64,000 nucleotides of DNA. Source: Halobacterium hubeiense (GTDB lineage Archaea > Halobacteriota > Halobacteria > Halobacteriales > Halobacteriaceae). Shown one piece after another: positions 44,502 to 53,749 of the stretch (position 1 is its first letter; the number at the start of each line of letters is the position of its first letter). The position numbers and the translations under genes were made by a program. Under the pieces are notes generated by a model that saw only the letters and a list, made by a program, of their open reading frames with translations, was not told where the DNA came from and searched no databases. The stretch spans positions 310,001 to 374,000 of the forward strand of contig NZ_LN831302.1 in the NCBI RefSeq assembly GCF_001488575.1. The letters are read 5' to 3'.

Positions 44502-45092
44502 TTACGACTTCCGGCGCTTGCCGGCGTTCGTGCTCGGGCGGAGGTGTTCCGCGCCCTTGCCGCGGGTCTGCAGGCCGCGAGCGCGCTGCCCGGCGCTGGT
44601 CTTCCCGTGGAAGACGCGACCCTGCTGGCTCTCGTCGCAGATCCAGTTGAGGTCGTCGTCGTTCTCGATTGCGCCGTGCTCGGGGTCCAGCAGAATCACT
44701 TCGAACCACTTCTGCGAGCCGTCCTCGCCGACCCAGTAGGAGTTCAGCACGCGGAGGTTGACGTACTTCTTGGAGGCACGCTCCTCGGCGATGCTCTGGA
44801 GGTTCTTCGCGCGACCGATGCGGTTGACGCCCTGCCGCTTCGTGCGGCGCCCAGCCTTGAACCGGGACTTCCGGGCGGTACCCTTCCGGACGCTGACCCG
44901 CGCCACGACGACGCCCTGCTTGGCCTTGTAGCCGAGTTCGCGGGCCTTGTCGAGGCGGGTCGGGTGATCAACGCGGACGATGGCGCCCTGCTTGCGCCAG
45001 TCCTGCTTGCGCTGCCACTGGAGCTCGGCGAGCTTCCCGTCGTCGGGGTCCCGCCAGGCTTCCTTGATGTGGGAGTAGAAGCTTCGTGTCAT
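44502..45092 (-). CDS. rpl15e: 50S ribosomal protein L15e
   Basis: This 196-residue ribosomal protein has the typical start TRSFYSHIKEAWRDP, the basic SVRKGTARKSRFKAGRRTKRQG stretch in two parts (about residues 80-105) and the C-terminal HGKTSAGQRARGLQTRG with a lysine/arginine-rich end. The start is ATG 45092; the upstream residues to 45143 are not family-like. The protein is basic in contrast to its acidic neighbours, as expected for rRNA binding. Confidence 0.95.
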   Translation of the reverse strand: MTRSFYSHIKEAWRDPDDGKLAELQWQRKQDWRKQGAIVRVDHPTRLDKARELGYKAKQGVVVARVSVRKGTARKSRFKAGRRTKRQGVNRIGRAKNLQSIAEERASKKYVNLRVLNSYWVGEDGSQKWFEVILLDPEHGAIENDDDLNWICDESQQGRVFHGKTSAGQRARGLQTRGKGAEHLRPSTNAGKRRKS

Positions 45093-45236
45093 GTGTTGTC
45101 CGCGGGCGTTGGGTGGTTCAACTCTCGGTCGCCCGAGAATCACATTCCGTCCCGACTCGCGTCAGGAGCCCGCTGGAGCCCGCTCGCCAGCGAGTTACCC
45201 GACGTTCGTCGCGGCGGGGGTTAAGAACTTCGAATC

Positions 45237-46214
45237 CTACTCCACGTCGAAGTCGAGGTCCGCGCGTTGGAAGCGCAGCCCGGGGCCGTCAGCGCGCTCG
45301 ACGAGCGTCGCCCCGTCGAACTCCGCCGGCACCGAGAACACCACGACTAGCCGGCCGGACTCCCCGGGCGCTGCGGTCACCGCCGCGCGCTGCTGCTGGA
45401 ACTGCTGGCTCGCGTTCTCGAAGCGCTGGTAGCCGTAGTTCGTCCCGTTCACCACCAGCGCGAAGTTCTGCTGCCTGACGACGACCTGCGAGTCGCCCGC
45501 GGTCACGTTCAACTGCACGACGACGAACGTCTCGCCCTCCGGCGGCTCGTAGGTATTGGCGTCCGTCTGAATCTCGTCCTGCACGCTGACGTCCCACTCC
45601 GCGCTCGCGGTCGTGTTCTCGTCGGCGGCCATCGAGAACGCCGTGAACGCGGGCCCGGCGTCGCCCCCGCCACCGCCGCCGACGAACGGCACGAACCCCA
45701 ACAGCGTGGGGCCCGCGAACACGGCCGCGAGCACGACGACGACCGCGACCACGATGGGGACGACCGGGACGCCGCTGGGCACGCCGCCCGGAATCGGCGG
45801 GCTCGGGACGTTGTCCAGCAGGGACCCGCCGTCGCCGTCCGTGAACTGCTCGACGAGGCCCTCGGCGCCCTCGTCGCGGACCGACGACGCCAGCTCGTTC
45901 GGGTCGAGGAGGTGGACGTCGCCCGCGTCCGCGGCGCTCCGCGCGCCGGTCGTGAACCGGCCGCGGGTCGCCATCACGCGCACGTCCACGCCCTTCTTGT
46001 CGCAGAACGCCGCGAAGTCCTCGACTTCGGAGGCGCCGATCTCGGTGTCCTCGCTCGGCCGGACGCCGATGAGCCCGCGCTTGCCGTTGTCCTTGTCGCC
46101 GCCGACGAGGTACGTGCCGTCGTCGTTCTCCGTTACGGACGTCGACCAGCCCTTCTCCTCCCAGAACGCCGCGAGGAACCGCGGGAACTCCGACGCCGGC
46201 ATCTCCTCGAACAT
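45237..46214 (-). CDS. Membrane-anchored Mrr-like protein with external DUF4352-type domain
   Basis: This 325-residue protein has an unusual arrangement. Residues 1-110 resemble an Mrr/restriction-endonuclease-like domain (FLAAFWEEKGWSTSV; GKRGLIGVRPSED; FAAFCDKKGVDVRVMATRG) without a clear complete PD-ExK set. A Pro/Gly-rich linker leads to one membrane helix (about 148-170), and a C-terminal beta domain (about 200-325) resembles DUF4352 immunoglobulin-like domains. By the positive-inside rule the nuclease-like part would be cytoplasmic and the beta domain outside. The start is ATG 46214; a GTG codon at 46217 lies just before it. Confidence 0.72.
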   Translation of the reverse strand: MFEEMPASEFPRFLAAFWEEKGWSTSVTENDDGTYLVGGDKDNGKRGLIGVRPSEDTEIGASEVEDFAAFCDKKGVDVRVMATRGRFTTGARSAADAGDVHLLDPNELASSVRDEGAEGLVEQFTDGDGGSLLDNVPSPPIPGGVPSGVPVVPIVVAVVVVLAAVFAGPTLLGFVPFVGGGGGGDAGPAFTAFSMAADENTTASAEWDVSVQDEIQTDANTYEPPEGETFVVVQLNVTAGDSQVVVRQQNFALVVNGTNYGYQRFENASQQFQQQRAAVTAAPGESGRLVVVFSVPAEFDGATLVERADGPGLRFQRADLDFDVE

Positions 46215-46293
46215 CACGCACCCCTCGCGGTCGGACGCGTACTCTGTCTCGTCATGCAGTCCCCAGGTGTATCGTAATCACCACGGCGCCCCC

Positions 46294-48007
46294 TCATAAA
46301 CGGTCGGGTCCGCGGCGCGCCGCCAACAGCAATCCCGCGACGACCGCGAGCAGCGTCGTCGCCGGCGACAGCGGCACGAAGCCGCCCGACGACCCGTTGT
46401 TGTTCGCGACCGGCGCCAGCGGCTCCTCGTCGTTCACGCGCAACTCGGGCTGTGTCGTTGCCGCCGTCGTCGCGACGGTCGTCGTGTTGTTCTCCGGCGG
46501 CTCTGTCGTGGTCGCCGTCACGGCGGGCGAGATGACCGCGGTGTCCGCGACGGGCGACGACTCGTTCCCGTAGTTGGGGTCGGTGTCGTCCAGCACGCCG
46601 TTGCCGTTGGCGTCCGCAATCGCGGTCGCGGTCACGTTCGTCGGCCCGTCCAGCGACCCGTTCAGCGCGACGTCCACGCTCCCGTTGGTCGTCTGCGGGA
46701 ACGGCCCCGCGGTGCCGACGGTCGTGTCGTTCGCGGTCAGCCGCAGGAACCCGCCCCGCGAGAGCGTCACGTGCTCGACCGTCACCGAGCCGTTGGACAC
46801 CGTCTGCGAGGGGAACAGCAGTGACGCGTTCGCCGCGGTCAATCGCACTATGTGGCTGCTCTGATCTTCGTAGTTGCGCACCCACAGCGGGAACTCCGTC
46901 GGTCGGTCGGCGTCCGAGAAGTTCAGCGTCGTCCCGAAGGTTCCGTTCTGTGCGACCTCGACGTTGTTCTGCCAGAGCCGGGGTTCCGGGGGCTCTTGGA
47001 GCGCGCGCACGTTCAACGTCGTCCCCGGAAGTAGGTTCGTTCGCCCCGAAATCTGAATCTCGTCGCCGTCCCACGGCGCGAGCGTGTACCCCGGCTCGGC
47101 GTCGAGCGTGAACGACGGCTCCACGATTGTCACCTGTTCGGCCGCTAACGTTCGGTCCTCAGAGAACAGCGCGTTGTCGCTTGCGTCGACGCGCAACTCG
47201 AACCCGTACGTGTGGTTCGACCCGACGCCGAGCTCCACCCTGCTGGTGTCCCAGAGCAGGGCGAATTTTCCGGTCCCCTCTCCGAACTGTGCGGCGACAC
47301 GCAGTTCCGACCCGGTGTACGTCTCCGCGTCCGTGTTCGGCTCGGGATCGAGTTCCCCGACGCGTACCTCGACCCCCTCCTCGGCCAGCCCGTCGACAGT
47401 CACGTTGCTCTCGAACGGGGCGTCGTACCCGGTCCCGTTCGTCTCGAGGACGAGTGCCGCGTAGTCGCCGACGACGATGTCTTGGTTCCCGCGCCCGATC
47501 TCCTCGTGAGTCTGGACGTCGCCGAGGGCGTTATCGGTATCGTTGCCCCCGAAGTAGTCCCCGGGAAGCCCGCCGGTCTCGGCTGCGAGTTCGGTGTTCT
47601 CCCTGACGACGAGTTCGCCGTACGCCCACGTATCGCCCTCGATGGAGACCTCCAGCGTGTACGTCCCCGGTTGGATGGCTTCCTCAAGCGGGGGGTCGTT
47701 CATTCTTGCCGCTCCACCGGAGATAAACTCGCCTGCCCGTCGATTAGTGGGTGCGTGTCGAGCTCGACCGTACTCGACCCGCTGCCGTTCAGGGCAACAT
47801 CGACTTCGAAGCCACCCCCGGAGATGGTGGGGTTCGCGGGCGACGAATGCTCGACCGCTATCGAGGCTGTTTCCCCTCTTGTTATCGTGTAATCCCCGAC
47901 GGACGCCGACTCCTGTGTGTGGTTGCCGAGACTGCTGTCGCTCCCGCGAGTGCAGTGGCGAGGACAACGAGGGTGGTGACGACGGGGGCGAGGCGTGTGC
48001 GGTCCAT
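46294..48007 (-). pseudogene. Surface/cell-envelope glycoprotein-like gene with two frameshifts
   Basis: ATG 48007, downstream of a good TATA box, encodes a signal peptide (APVVTTLVVLATALAGATA) that runs into a stop after 41 residues. The next frame continues it (NHTQESASVGDYTITRG... to VERQE), and a third frame from about 47703 gives about 470 residues with many N-glycosylation sites (NGT, NVT, NNT). It ends in a Thr/Pro-rich stalk and a hydrophobic helix followed by AARRG, like the C-terminal sorting signals of haloarchaeal surface proteins. Two single-base deletions would explain the break. Domains near residues 420-500 resemble DUF7282. Sequencing error is possible. Confidence 0.7.
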
Positions 48008-48043
48008 GCCGATTGCAGTTCGCTCAACCCTTTCCCGCGGTCG

Positions 48044-48049
48044 TATAAA
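48044..48049 (-). promoter_or_regulatory. TATA box of the surface-protein gene
   Basis: TTTATA (minus sense) is centred about 39 nt before ATG 48007 in an AT-rich stretch. It supports the signal-peptide start and a leader of about 14 nt. Confidence 0.55.
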
Positions 48050-48206
48050 TACCGTTGGATGTAGAGTTAGATACCGGACACGTTCGTGCGCCGCGAGGAA
48101 CTTTCGCCGCGCTAGAACAGGATTCTATATCGCCAAATAAGATTTACTGGCGTCACGCGGGGAAGTACAGCCGCTGGGGAATCTGTGCGCGAGCGACGCG
48201 AACGCG

Positions 48207-49109
48207 TCAGAATTCGGTGACGGAGCCGAACGAGCCGTCCGCGACCGCGTCCGCGACCGCTGACTCCTCGACTTCGGGGACGTCGCTGGGGTACTTCTGC
48301 TGGAAGTAGCCGACGATGTTTCCGACGTCGCGGTCGAGGAGTTCGCGCGCGTTCTCGTGGTCGCTCGGGGTGGCCTGCGGCCAGTCGAACAGCGTCACGC
48401 CGTCCTCGCTGACGAAGACGTTGTACTCGCTGATGTCCGCGTGCACGTAGCCCGCCTCGTAGGCGGTCGCCATCTCCCGGAGCACCAGGTCGAGGACGCC
48501 GCTGGCCTGCTCGGGCTCCAGTTCCGCGCGCGAGAGCTCCACGCCGTCGATGCGTTCCATCACGATGGCGTGGCGGTTCTGGTCGACCGGCCGCGGGACG
48601 TTCACGTCCGGGTACAGCGTCTCCAGGGCGTCGTACTCGCGCTCGGCGGCCTTCCGTGCGGTGTACTGCCAGGACGTGTGCTCCTTGTCGCTGGTGTAGT
48701 CGCGACCGCGGTGGACTTCCCGGAACTGCGTGTAGCCCTCGCGGTGGAACTTCAGCGCCATCGGGCGGAACGACTGCACCTCGTAGACGTCGCTCTCCTT
48801 GCCGACGCCCAGCGGCGACCCGAACCCCTCGACGGTGTCTCGCTCCGCGAACGCGTGCAACGCGAGGGCGTCGTAGCCCGCGAACGTGAGCTGGACGCCC
48901 TCGTACTGGATGGTCTTCCGTTCGAGGAACTCCAGATCGAGCATGCGGTCCAGCCGGTAGTCGACCTCCTCCTGTGTCAGCCGGGAGAACTCCGGGAGCT
49001 TCTCGCGGCTGACCCACTCGGAGAACCGCATTCCGTGTTCGACCCCGGAGAGCAGGTGGAAGTCCTCCGGGTCGAGGTCCGCCATCTCGGCGGCGACGTT
49101 CCGAACCAT
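48207..49109 (-). CDS. rio2: RIO-type atypical protein kinase Rio2
   Basis: This 300-residue Rio2 kinase, a factor in small-subunit ribosome maturation, has an N-terminal winged-helix domain (about residues 1-85). The kinase domain has the loop GVGKESDVYEV, the Lys in MALKFHREG, the catalytic YVHADISEYNVFV and a metal Asp in LFDWPQA. The start is ATG 49109; a CTTTTAC promoter element lies about 27 nt upstream. The length matches the archaeal family. The next gene upstream is on the other strand. Confidence 0.94.
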   Translation of the reverse strand: MVRNVAAEMADLDPEDFHLLSGVEHGMRFSEWVSREKLPEFSRLTQEEVDYRLDRMLDLEFLERKTIQYEGVQLTFAGYDALALHAFAERDTVEGFGSPLGVGKESDVYEVQSFRPMALKFHREGYTQFREVHRGRDYTSDKEHTSWQYTARKAAEREYDALETLYPDVNVPRPVDQNRHAIVMERIDGVELSRAELEPEQASGVLDLVLREMATAYEAGYVHADISEYNVFVSEDGVTLFDWPQATPSDHENARELLDRDVGNIVGYFQQKYPSDVPEVEESAVADAVADGSFGSVTEF

Positions 49110-49149
49110 TCACCGGAGATAGCGGGCCGGCAGGTAAAAGCTACGCGCC

Positions 49150-49419
49150 GTGCGGCGAACGCCGCTTCACCGGAGTTGTCGTCCCAGTAGCGTGGTGCGT
49201 CCCGCGAGAATTTTGGTGGAAAGAAGCGATTCGGCGACTCTGTGGCCTTCTCTGGATGGTATTCTGTGTTCTGCGAAAATGCAGTCATACGCACGATAAA
49301 TCATATACCACGATATAGAAGATTCCCGGTGCGGCCGTTCGCGCCACGAGTTCGGCCACAGATTGCCGCGTCGCTCGGTGCGCTCGATGGACACACCGGG
49401 CGACCTCCCAGACGCACGG
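49150..49419. other. Gene-free intergenic stretch
   Basis: The gap between rio2 and the lipoate ligase gene is 340 bp (49110-49449). Apart from the two promoters at its ends, it holds an AT-rich patch around 49283-49322. I see no supported gene or RNA in it. Confidence 0.4.
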
Positions 49420-49426
49420 CTTTTTG
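49420..49426 (+). promoter_or_regulatory. CTTTTTG core promoter of the lipoate ligase gene
   Basis: CTTTTTGCCGGCGG begins 30 nt before ATG 49450, matching the arrangement at 20467 and 35712. It indicates a leaderless start at 49450. Confidence 0.5.
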
Positions 49427-49449
49427 CCGGCGGCCGCGAACCGCGTGGT

Positions 49450-50310
49450 ATGACGCTGGCCGACCGCGAGTGGCGACTGATTCCCGAGGAGGCCCGCGAC
49501 GGCCCGATGCAGATGGCCTTAGAGGAGGTCGCCGCGGAGACGGCCGCCGACGGCGGGCCGCGCACGGTCCGCGCGTACCAGTGGTCGCCGTCCACGCTGT
49601 CGATGGGGTACCGGCAGGACGCCGCTTCCGTCGATTGGGACTTCGCCGATCGGGAGGGAATCACCGTGACGCGTCGGCAGACCGGCGGCGGCGGCATCTA
49701 CCACGACGAGTTCGCGGACATCTCTTACAGCATCGTCGCGCCCGCGGACGAACTCCCCGGCGACCTGATGGACTGCTACGAGGTGCTCTGCGAGCCGATT
49801 CTGTCGGCGTTCCACGCGATGGGCGTCGACGCCGCGTTCGTCCCCGAGGAACACCCCGCGATTCACGAGCCGGCGTGCTACCTGCGCGCGCTCCACCCCG
49901 CCCACGACATCGCCGTGGACGGCCGGAAAATCAGCGGGAACGCCCAGTACCGCACCCGGGACGCGGTCATCCAGCACGGGTCGCTGTCCTACGACCTCGC
50001 GCCCGACGCCCACCTCGGCGTGTTCGCCGACCCGGGCGTTGGGAAGACGACAGCGTCGTCTTCCCCAGCCCATCAGAACACGGAGTATTCTGAGGACATC
50101 GACGCCGACCGGTTCCGCGAGCGCGTGACGAGTATCCGCGAGGAAGCCGGCATCAGCCGCGAGGAAGCGGTGTCGGCGCTAGAGGACGCGCTCGCCGAGT
50201 GGTGCGATGCGGCAGTCGGCGAGTGGACCGACGACGAACTCGAAGCGGCGCGCGAACTCGCCGACGAGAAGTACGCGACCGACGAGTGGACGCGCGAGCG
50301 GACCGCTTAG
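49450..50310 (+). CDS. Lipoate-protein ligase A family protein
   Basis: This 286-residue LplA/LipM-family acyltransferase or ligase has WRLIPEEARDGPMQMALEE at the start, the substrate-binding VTRRQTGGGGIYHD (about residue 77) and the lysine motif DGRKISGNAQYRTRDAV (about 160). It would attach lipoate to lipoyl domains of 2-oxoacid dehydrogenases or the glycine cleavage H protein. The start is ATG 49450, supported by the promoter. Codons around 50041-50093 form two hairpins and encode an atypical KTTASSSPAHQNTEYSED insert. The stop overlaps the peroxiredoxin gene convergently by 4 bp. Confidence 0.85.
   Translation: MTLADREWRLIPEEARDGPMQMALEEVAAETAADGGPRTVRAYQWSPSTLSMGYRQDAASVDWDFADREGITVTRRQTGGGGIYHDEFADISYSIVAPADELPGDLMDCYEVLCEPILSAFHAMGVDAAFVPEEHPAIHEPACYLRALHPAHDIAVDGRKISGNAQYRTRDAVIQHGSLSYDLAPDAHLGVFADPGVGKTTASSSPAHQNTEYSEDIDADRFRERVTSIREEAGISREEAVSALEDALAEWCDAAVGEWTDDELEAARELADEKYATDEWTRERTA
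50041..50093. repeat. Two-hairpin palindromic insert inside the lipoate ligase gene
   Basis: GGGAAGACGAC at 50041-50051 pairs perfectly with 50055-50065 (loop AGC). Next to it, TCAGAA at 50073-50078 pairs with TTCTGA at 50088-50093. The segment is in frame and encodes residues unlike the rest of the family. It resembles the terminal structure of a small palindrome-type mobile element. Confidence 0.5.
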
Positions 50311-50840
50311 CTGAACCCGAACGTCTCTGTCTCGCCGCCGACGTGTTCCTCGACGGCCTCCCGAATCTCGGCCAGCGGCGGCTGGTCGCGGGTCGGGTCC
50401 AGCGGGTGCTCGCCGATCCAGCGGTACCGGACGACGCCGTCGGTGTCCACGAGGAACACCGAGCGCTTCGAGCGCGGCAGCAGCTTCAGCGCGCGGTACG
50501 TGACGCCGAACGCGTCCGAGACGGCGAGGTCGGTGTCGGCGTACAGCGGGAAGTCGATGTCGAGGTAGTCGATGAACCGCCGGTGGGTCGCCACGCGGGA
50601 CTTGCTCGCGCCGACCACGCGCACGTCCTCCGTGGACGTGAACCAGCCGTAGTCGCGGAACGAACACCACTCGTTCACGCAGTCCGGGCTGAAGTCGTTC
50701 GTGTAGAAGACGACTAGCACGGGCCGGTCGGCGTAGAGTTCCGACAGCGCTGTCTGTTCGACGCTGTCGTCCGGCTGAACGAGTGGTGCCGCCACGTCGG
50801 GCACCTCGTCCCCGACGCCGAGCGCGTCCCCCCGAGTCAT
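50307..50840 (-). CDS. Peroxiredoxin (AhpC/TSA family)
   Basis: This 177-residue redoxin-fold protein starts ALGVGDEVPDVAAPLV and has VLVVFYTNDFSPDCVNEWC (about residue 44), containing two cysteines four apart. SVFLVDTDGVVRYRWIGEHP is a typical peroxiredoxin C-terminal segment. The T-x-x-C peroxidatic motif is altered (SPDC), so peroxidase activity is likely but not certain. The start is ATG 50840 (MTRGDALG). It converges on the lipoate ligase gene. Confidence 0.82.
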   Translation of the reverse strand: MTRGDALGVGDEVPDVAAPLVQPDDSVEQTALSELYADRPVLVVFYTNDFSPDCVNEWCSFRDYGWFTSTEDVRVVGASKSRVATHRRFIDYLDIDFPLYADTDLAVSDAFGVTYRALKLLPRSKRSVFLVDTDGVVRYRWIGEHPLDPTRDQPPLAEIREAVEEHVGGETETFGFS

Positions 50841-50919
50841 ACGGTGACAGGAGCGCTCCCGCAGCAAAGGTGTTGCGACGCTTCGAAGCCTCTTTGCCTC
50901 CCGGCGCGAACGACAGCGT

Positions 50920-51750
50920 ATGCGAGTAGGCGCACACGTCTCTATCGCGGGCGGCGTCGACAACGCCGTCGAGAACGAACTGGACGTCGGCGGGAACTGC
51001 GGGCAAATCTTCACGCACTCGCCGCAGGTCTGGCAGGACCCGAACGTCGGCGACGACGAAGCCGCCGCGTTCCGGGAGGGCACTGACGAACACCTCGACA
51101 GCCCGTGGGTCATCCACTCGTCGTACCTCGTGAACCTCTGCACGCCCAAGGACGACCTCCGCGAGAAGTCCGTGGACAGCATGCAGAAGGAGGTCGACGC
51201 CGCCGCCAAGCTCGACATCGAGTACGTCAACGTCCACCTCGGCGCGCACACTGGCGCGGGCGTCCAGCAGGGCCTGGACAACGCCGTCAGCGCGCTCGAC
51301 GAACTCGATATTCCCGACGGGGTCACCGTGCTCGTGGAGAGCGACGCGGGCTCGGGCACGAAGCTCGGCGGCGACTTCGAGCACCTCGCGTACGTGCTGG
51401 AGGAGTCCGCCCATGACCTCGGCGTCTGCGTCGACACCGCGCACGCGTTCGCCGCAGGCTACGACCTCTCGACGCCCGAGGCGGTCGCGGAGACGCTCGC
51501 GGAGTTCGACGACGTCGTCGGCTTCGAGCACCTCCACTGCGTCCACCTCAACGACTCGAAACACGACTGCGGCACGAACAAGGACGAACACGCCCACATC
51601 GGCGAAGGCCTCATCGGCGAGGAAGGGATGGACGCATTCGTCAACCACGACGCCATCACCGACGTGCCGCTCGTGCTGGAGACGCCCCACGAGGACGGCC
51701 GCGGGTTCGCGTGGAACATCGAGAAGGTCAGAGAGCTGCGGAACAACTGA
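50920..51750 (+). CDS. nfo: Endonuclease IV (AP endonuclease)
   Basis: This 276-residue TIM-barrel AP endonuclease of base excision repair has the start [15 protein letters not shown], the metal-binding His and Glu in [34 protein letters not shown] and [22 protein letters not shown]. These are the ligands of the three-zinc site. The start is ATG 50920 and the length is normal. It follows the divergent peroxiredoxin gene; the methyltransferase gene lies 56 bp downstream. Confidence 0.94.
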   Translation: MRVGAHVSIAGGVDNAVENELDVGGNCGQIFTHSPQVWQDPNVGDDEAAAFREGTDEHLDSPWVIHSSYLVNLCTPKDDLREKSVDSMQKEVDAAAKLDIEYVNVHLGAHTGAGVQQGLDNAVSALDELDIPDGVTVLVESDAGSGTKLGGDFEHLAYVLEESAHDLGVCVDTAHAFAAGYDLSTPEAVAETLAEFDDVVGFEHLHCVHLNDSKHDCGTNKDEHAHIGEGLIGEEGMDAFVNHDAITDVPLVLETPHEDGRGFAWNIEKVRELRNN

Positions 51751-51806
51751 GTTCGGCTTGCAGGAGGACCCCGCCGCTTTTGCCGACCCCGGTTTTCAGT
51801 GGAGGT

Positions 51807-52601
51807 GTGCGCCGATTCAGCGCCGACTACCTCGAGGAGACGCGCCGCGGGATGTGGGCCGAGCGCGACGCGCTGGACGCGCTCCGGCTGGGCAGCCGCG
51901 AGCGGATTCTCGACGTGGGCTGTGGGACGGGCGAACTCACGGCCGTGTTCCGCGAGGAGTCCGACGCCGAGGTGCTCGCGCTGGACGCTGACGCCGACCT
52001 AATCGGGCACGTCGCCGCCGACGAACGCCTCCTCGGGGACGCGACGCGGCTGCCGCTCAGCGGGGGCGTCTGCGACCTCGTCGCGTGTCAGGCGCTGCTC
52101 ATCAACCTCTCGGACCCCGTGGCCGCGGTGCGGGAGTTCGCGCGCGTCTCCTCGGACCTCGTGGCGGCCGTCGAACCGAACAACGCCGCCGTCACCGTCG
52201 AGTCCACGGTCGCGAGCGAGCCGCCGCTGGCGGCGCGCGCCCGCGACGCGTATATCGAGGGCGTGGACACGAACGTCTCGCTGGGCGCGGACGCCGCGGA
52301 CTGCTTCGAGGAAGCGGGACTGGTGGACGTCTCCACGACGCAGTACGAGCACGTGCAGGCCGTCCAGCCCCCGTACGGCGAGGCTGCGCTGGAGGCCGCC
52401 GCGCGCAAGGCGACCGGCGAGCGGCTCGCCGAGCAGCAGCCGACGCTCGCCGCGGGTGGACTCTCCTCGGACGCCTACGACGCGCTGCGCGCGGAGTGGC
52501 GCGAGATGGGGCGGGAGGTCGTCGCACAGATGCGCGAGAACGACTACGAGCGCGTCGAGACCGTGCCGTTCTACGTGACCGTCGGCCGCGTCCCCGAGTA
52601 A
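51807..52601 (+). CDS. Class I SAM-dependent methyltransferase
   Basis: This 264-residue methyltransferase has the SAM motif ILDVGCGTGELT (about residue 30), an acidic motif II (VLALDADADLI) and motif III (GVCDLVACQALLIN). The acceptor is unknown; the GCG-type Rossmann core resembles UbiE/Tam-like small-molecule methyltransferases. The start is GTG 51807, preceded 31 nt upstream by CTTTTGCC, a variant of the promoter core seen at 20467, 35712 and 49420. It follows nfo on the same strand. Confidence 0.82.
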   Translation: MRRFSADYLEETRRGMWAERDALDALRLGSRERILDVGCGTGELTAVFREESDAEVLALDADADLIGHVAADERLLGDATRLPLSGGVCDLVACQALLINLSDPVAAVREFARVSSDLVAAVEPNNAAVTVESTVASEPPLAARARDAYIEGVDTNVSLGADAADCFEEAGLVDVSTTQYEHVQAVQPPYGEAALEAAARKATGERLAEQQPTLAAGGLSSDAYDALRAEWREMGREVVAQMRENDYERVETVPFYVTVGRVPE

Positions 52602-52657
52602 CTGCGGTGGGTTTCCGGTTCTCCGAGCTTTATTCGCGTCGGGGATGATTTCGCCGT

Positions 52658-53749
52658 ATGGACGACAGAGTCCGCCGCCACGCCGAGATTCTCGTCGACG
52701 ACTGCGCCGACGTCCAGCCCGGCGACATGGTCCAGATTCGCGCGTCGAAGGAAGCCGAAGACCTCGTCGTCGCGCTCTACGAGCGGCTCGGCGAGGTCGG
52801 CGCGCGCCCCACCCTGACGTGGGGGCTGGCGCGCGCCGCTCGCGCGTACAACCGCGCGATGGACGTCGACGATTACGAGACGAAGGCCCACGAGCTCGCC
52901 GCGATGGAGGAGACGGACGTCGTCTTCCTGATTGGCGGGAGCGGGAACGCCTTCGAGAGCAGCGACGTGCCGCCGGAGAAGTCACAGGCCGCGAGTCGCG
53001 CGCGCGGCCCGATTCTCGAAGAGCGACTGGGGAAGCGCTGGGTCATCACTCAGCACCCGACGCCCGCGGCCGCCCAGAAGGCCGAGATGAGCACGGCGGC
53101 CTACGAGGAATTCGTCTACGACGCAATCAACAAGGACTGGGACGAACAGCGCGAGTTCCAGTCCCAGCTCGTGGAGCTCCTCGACCCCGCCGACGAGGTT
53201 CGCGTCGTCTCCGGGGACACCACGGACGTCACGATGAGCGTCGCCGGAATGGACGCCGCCAACGACTGGGGCACGAAGAACATGCCCGCGGGCGAGGTGT
53301 TCACGTGCCCGGTGCCGGACAGCGTGGAGGGCGAGGTGCTGTTCGACAAGCCGCTCATCCGGGCTGGCAAGGAGATTCAGGGCGCGTGGCTGGAGTTCGA
53401 GGACGGCGAGGTCGTGGACTTCGCCGCCGACCAGAACGAGGACGCGCTGGAAGGCATTCTGAACACCGACGAGGGGTCGCGCCGGCTCGGGGAGCTGGGA
53501 ATCGGGATGAACCGAGACATCGACCGGTTCACGTACAACATGCTGTTCGACGAAAAGATGGGCGACACCGTCCACATGGCCGTCGGCGGCGCCATCGAGG
53601 AGTGTGTCCCCGAAGGCCAGCCGCTCAACGAGTCCGCCACCCACGTCGACATGATCGTGGACATGAGCGAGGACTCCTACATCGAAATTGACGGCGAAAT
53701 CGTCCAGCGCAACGGGACGTTCAAGTTCGAGGACGGGTTCGAGGAATAG
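52658..53749 (+). CDS. M29-family aminopeptidase
   Basis: This 363-residue metallo-aminopeptidase of the M29 (AmpS/thermophilic) family has CADVQPGDMVQIRAS at the N-terminus and the metal-binding TKNMPAGEVFTCPV with Glu (about residue 211). Others are RFTYNMLFDEKMGDTVHMAVG (Glu, His; about 290-310) and THVDMIVDM with the last His/Asp ligands. The enzyme removes N-terminal residues from peptides in the cytosol and could act downstream of the proteasome. A pair of hairpins follows the stop. Confidence 0.9.
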   Translation: MDDRVRRHAEILVDDCADVQPGDMVQIRASKEAEDLVVALYERLGEVGARPTLTWGLARAARAYNRAMDVDDYETKAHELAAMEETDVVFLIGGSGNAFESSDVPPEKSQAASRARGPILEERLGKRWVITQHPTPAAAQKAEMSTAAYEEFVYDAINKDWDEQREFQSQLVELLDPADEVRVVSGDTTDVTMSVAGMDAANDWGTKNMPAGEVFTCPVPDSVEGEVLFDKPLIRAGKEIQGAWLEFEDGEVVDFAADQNEDALEGILNTDEGSRRLGELGIGMNRDIDRFTYNMLFDEKMGDTVHMAVGGAIEECVPEGQPLNESATHVDMIVDMSEDSYIEIDGEIVQRNGTFKFEDGFEE

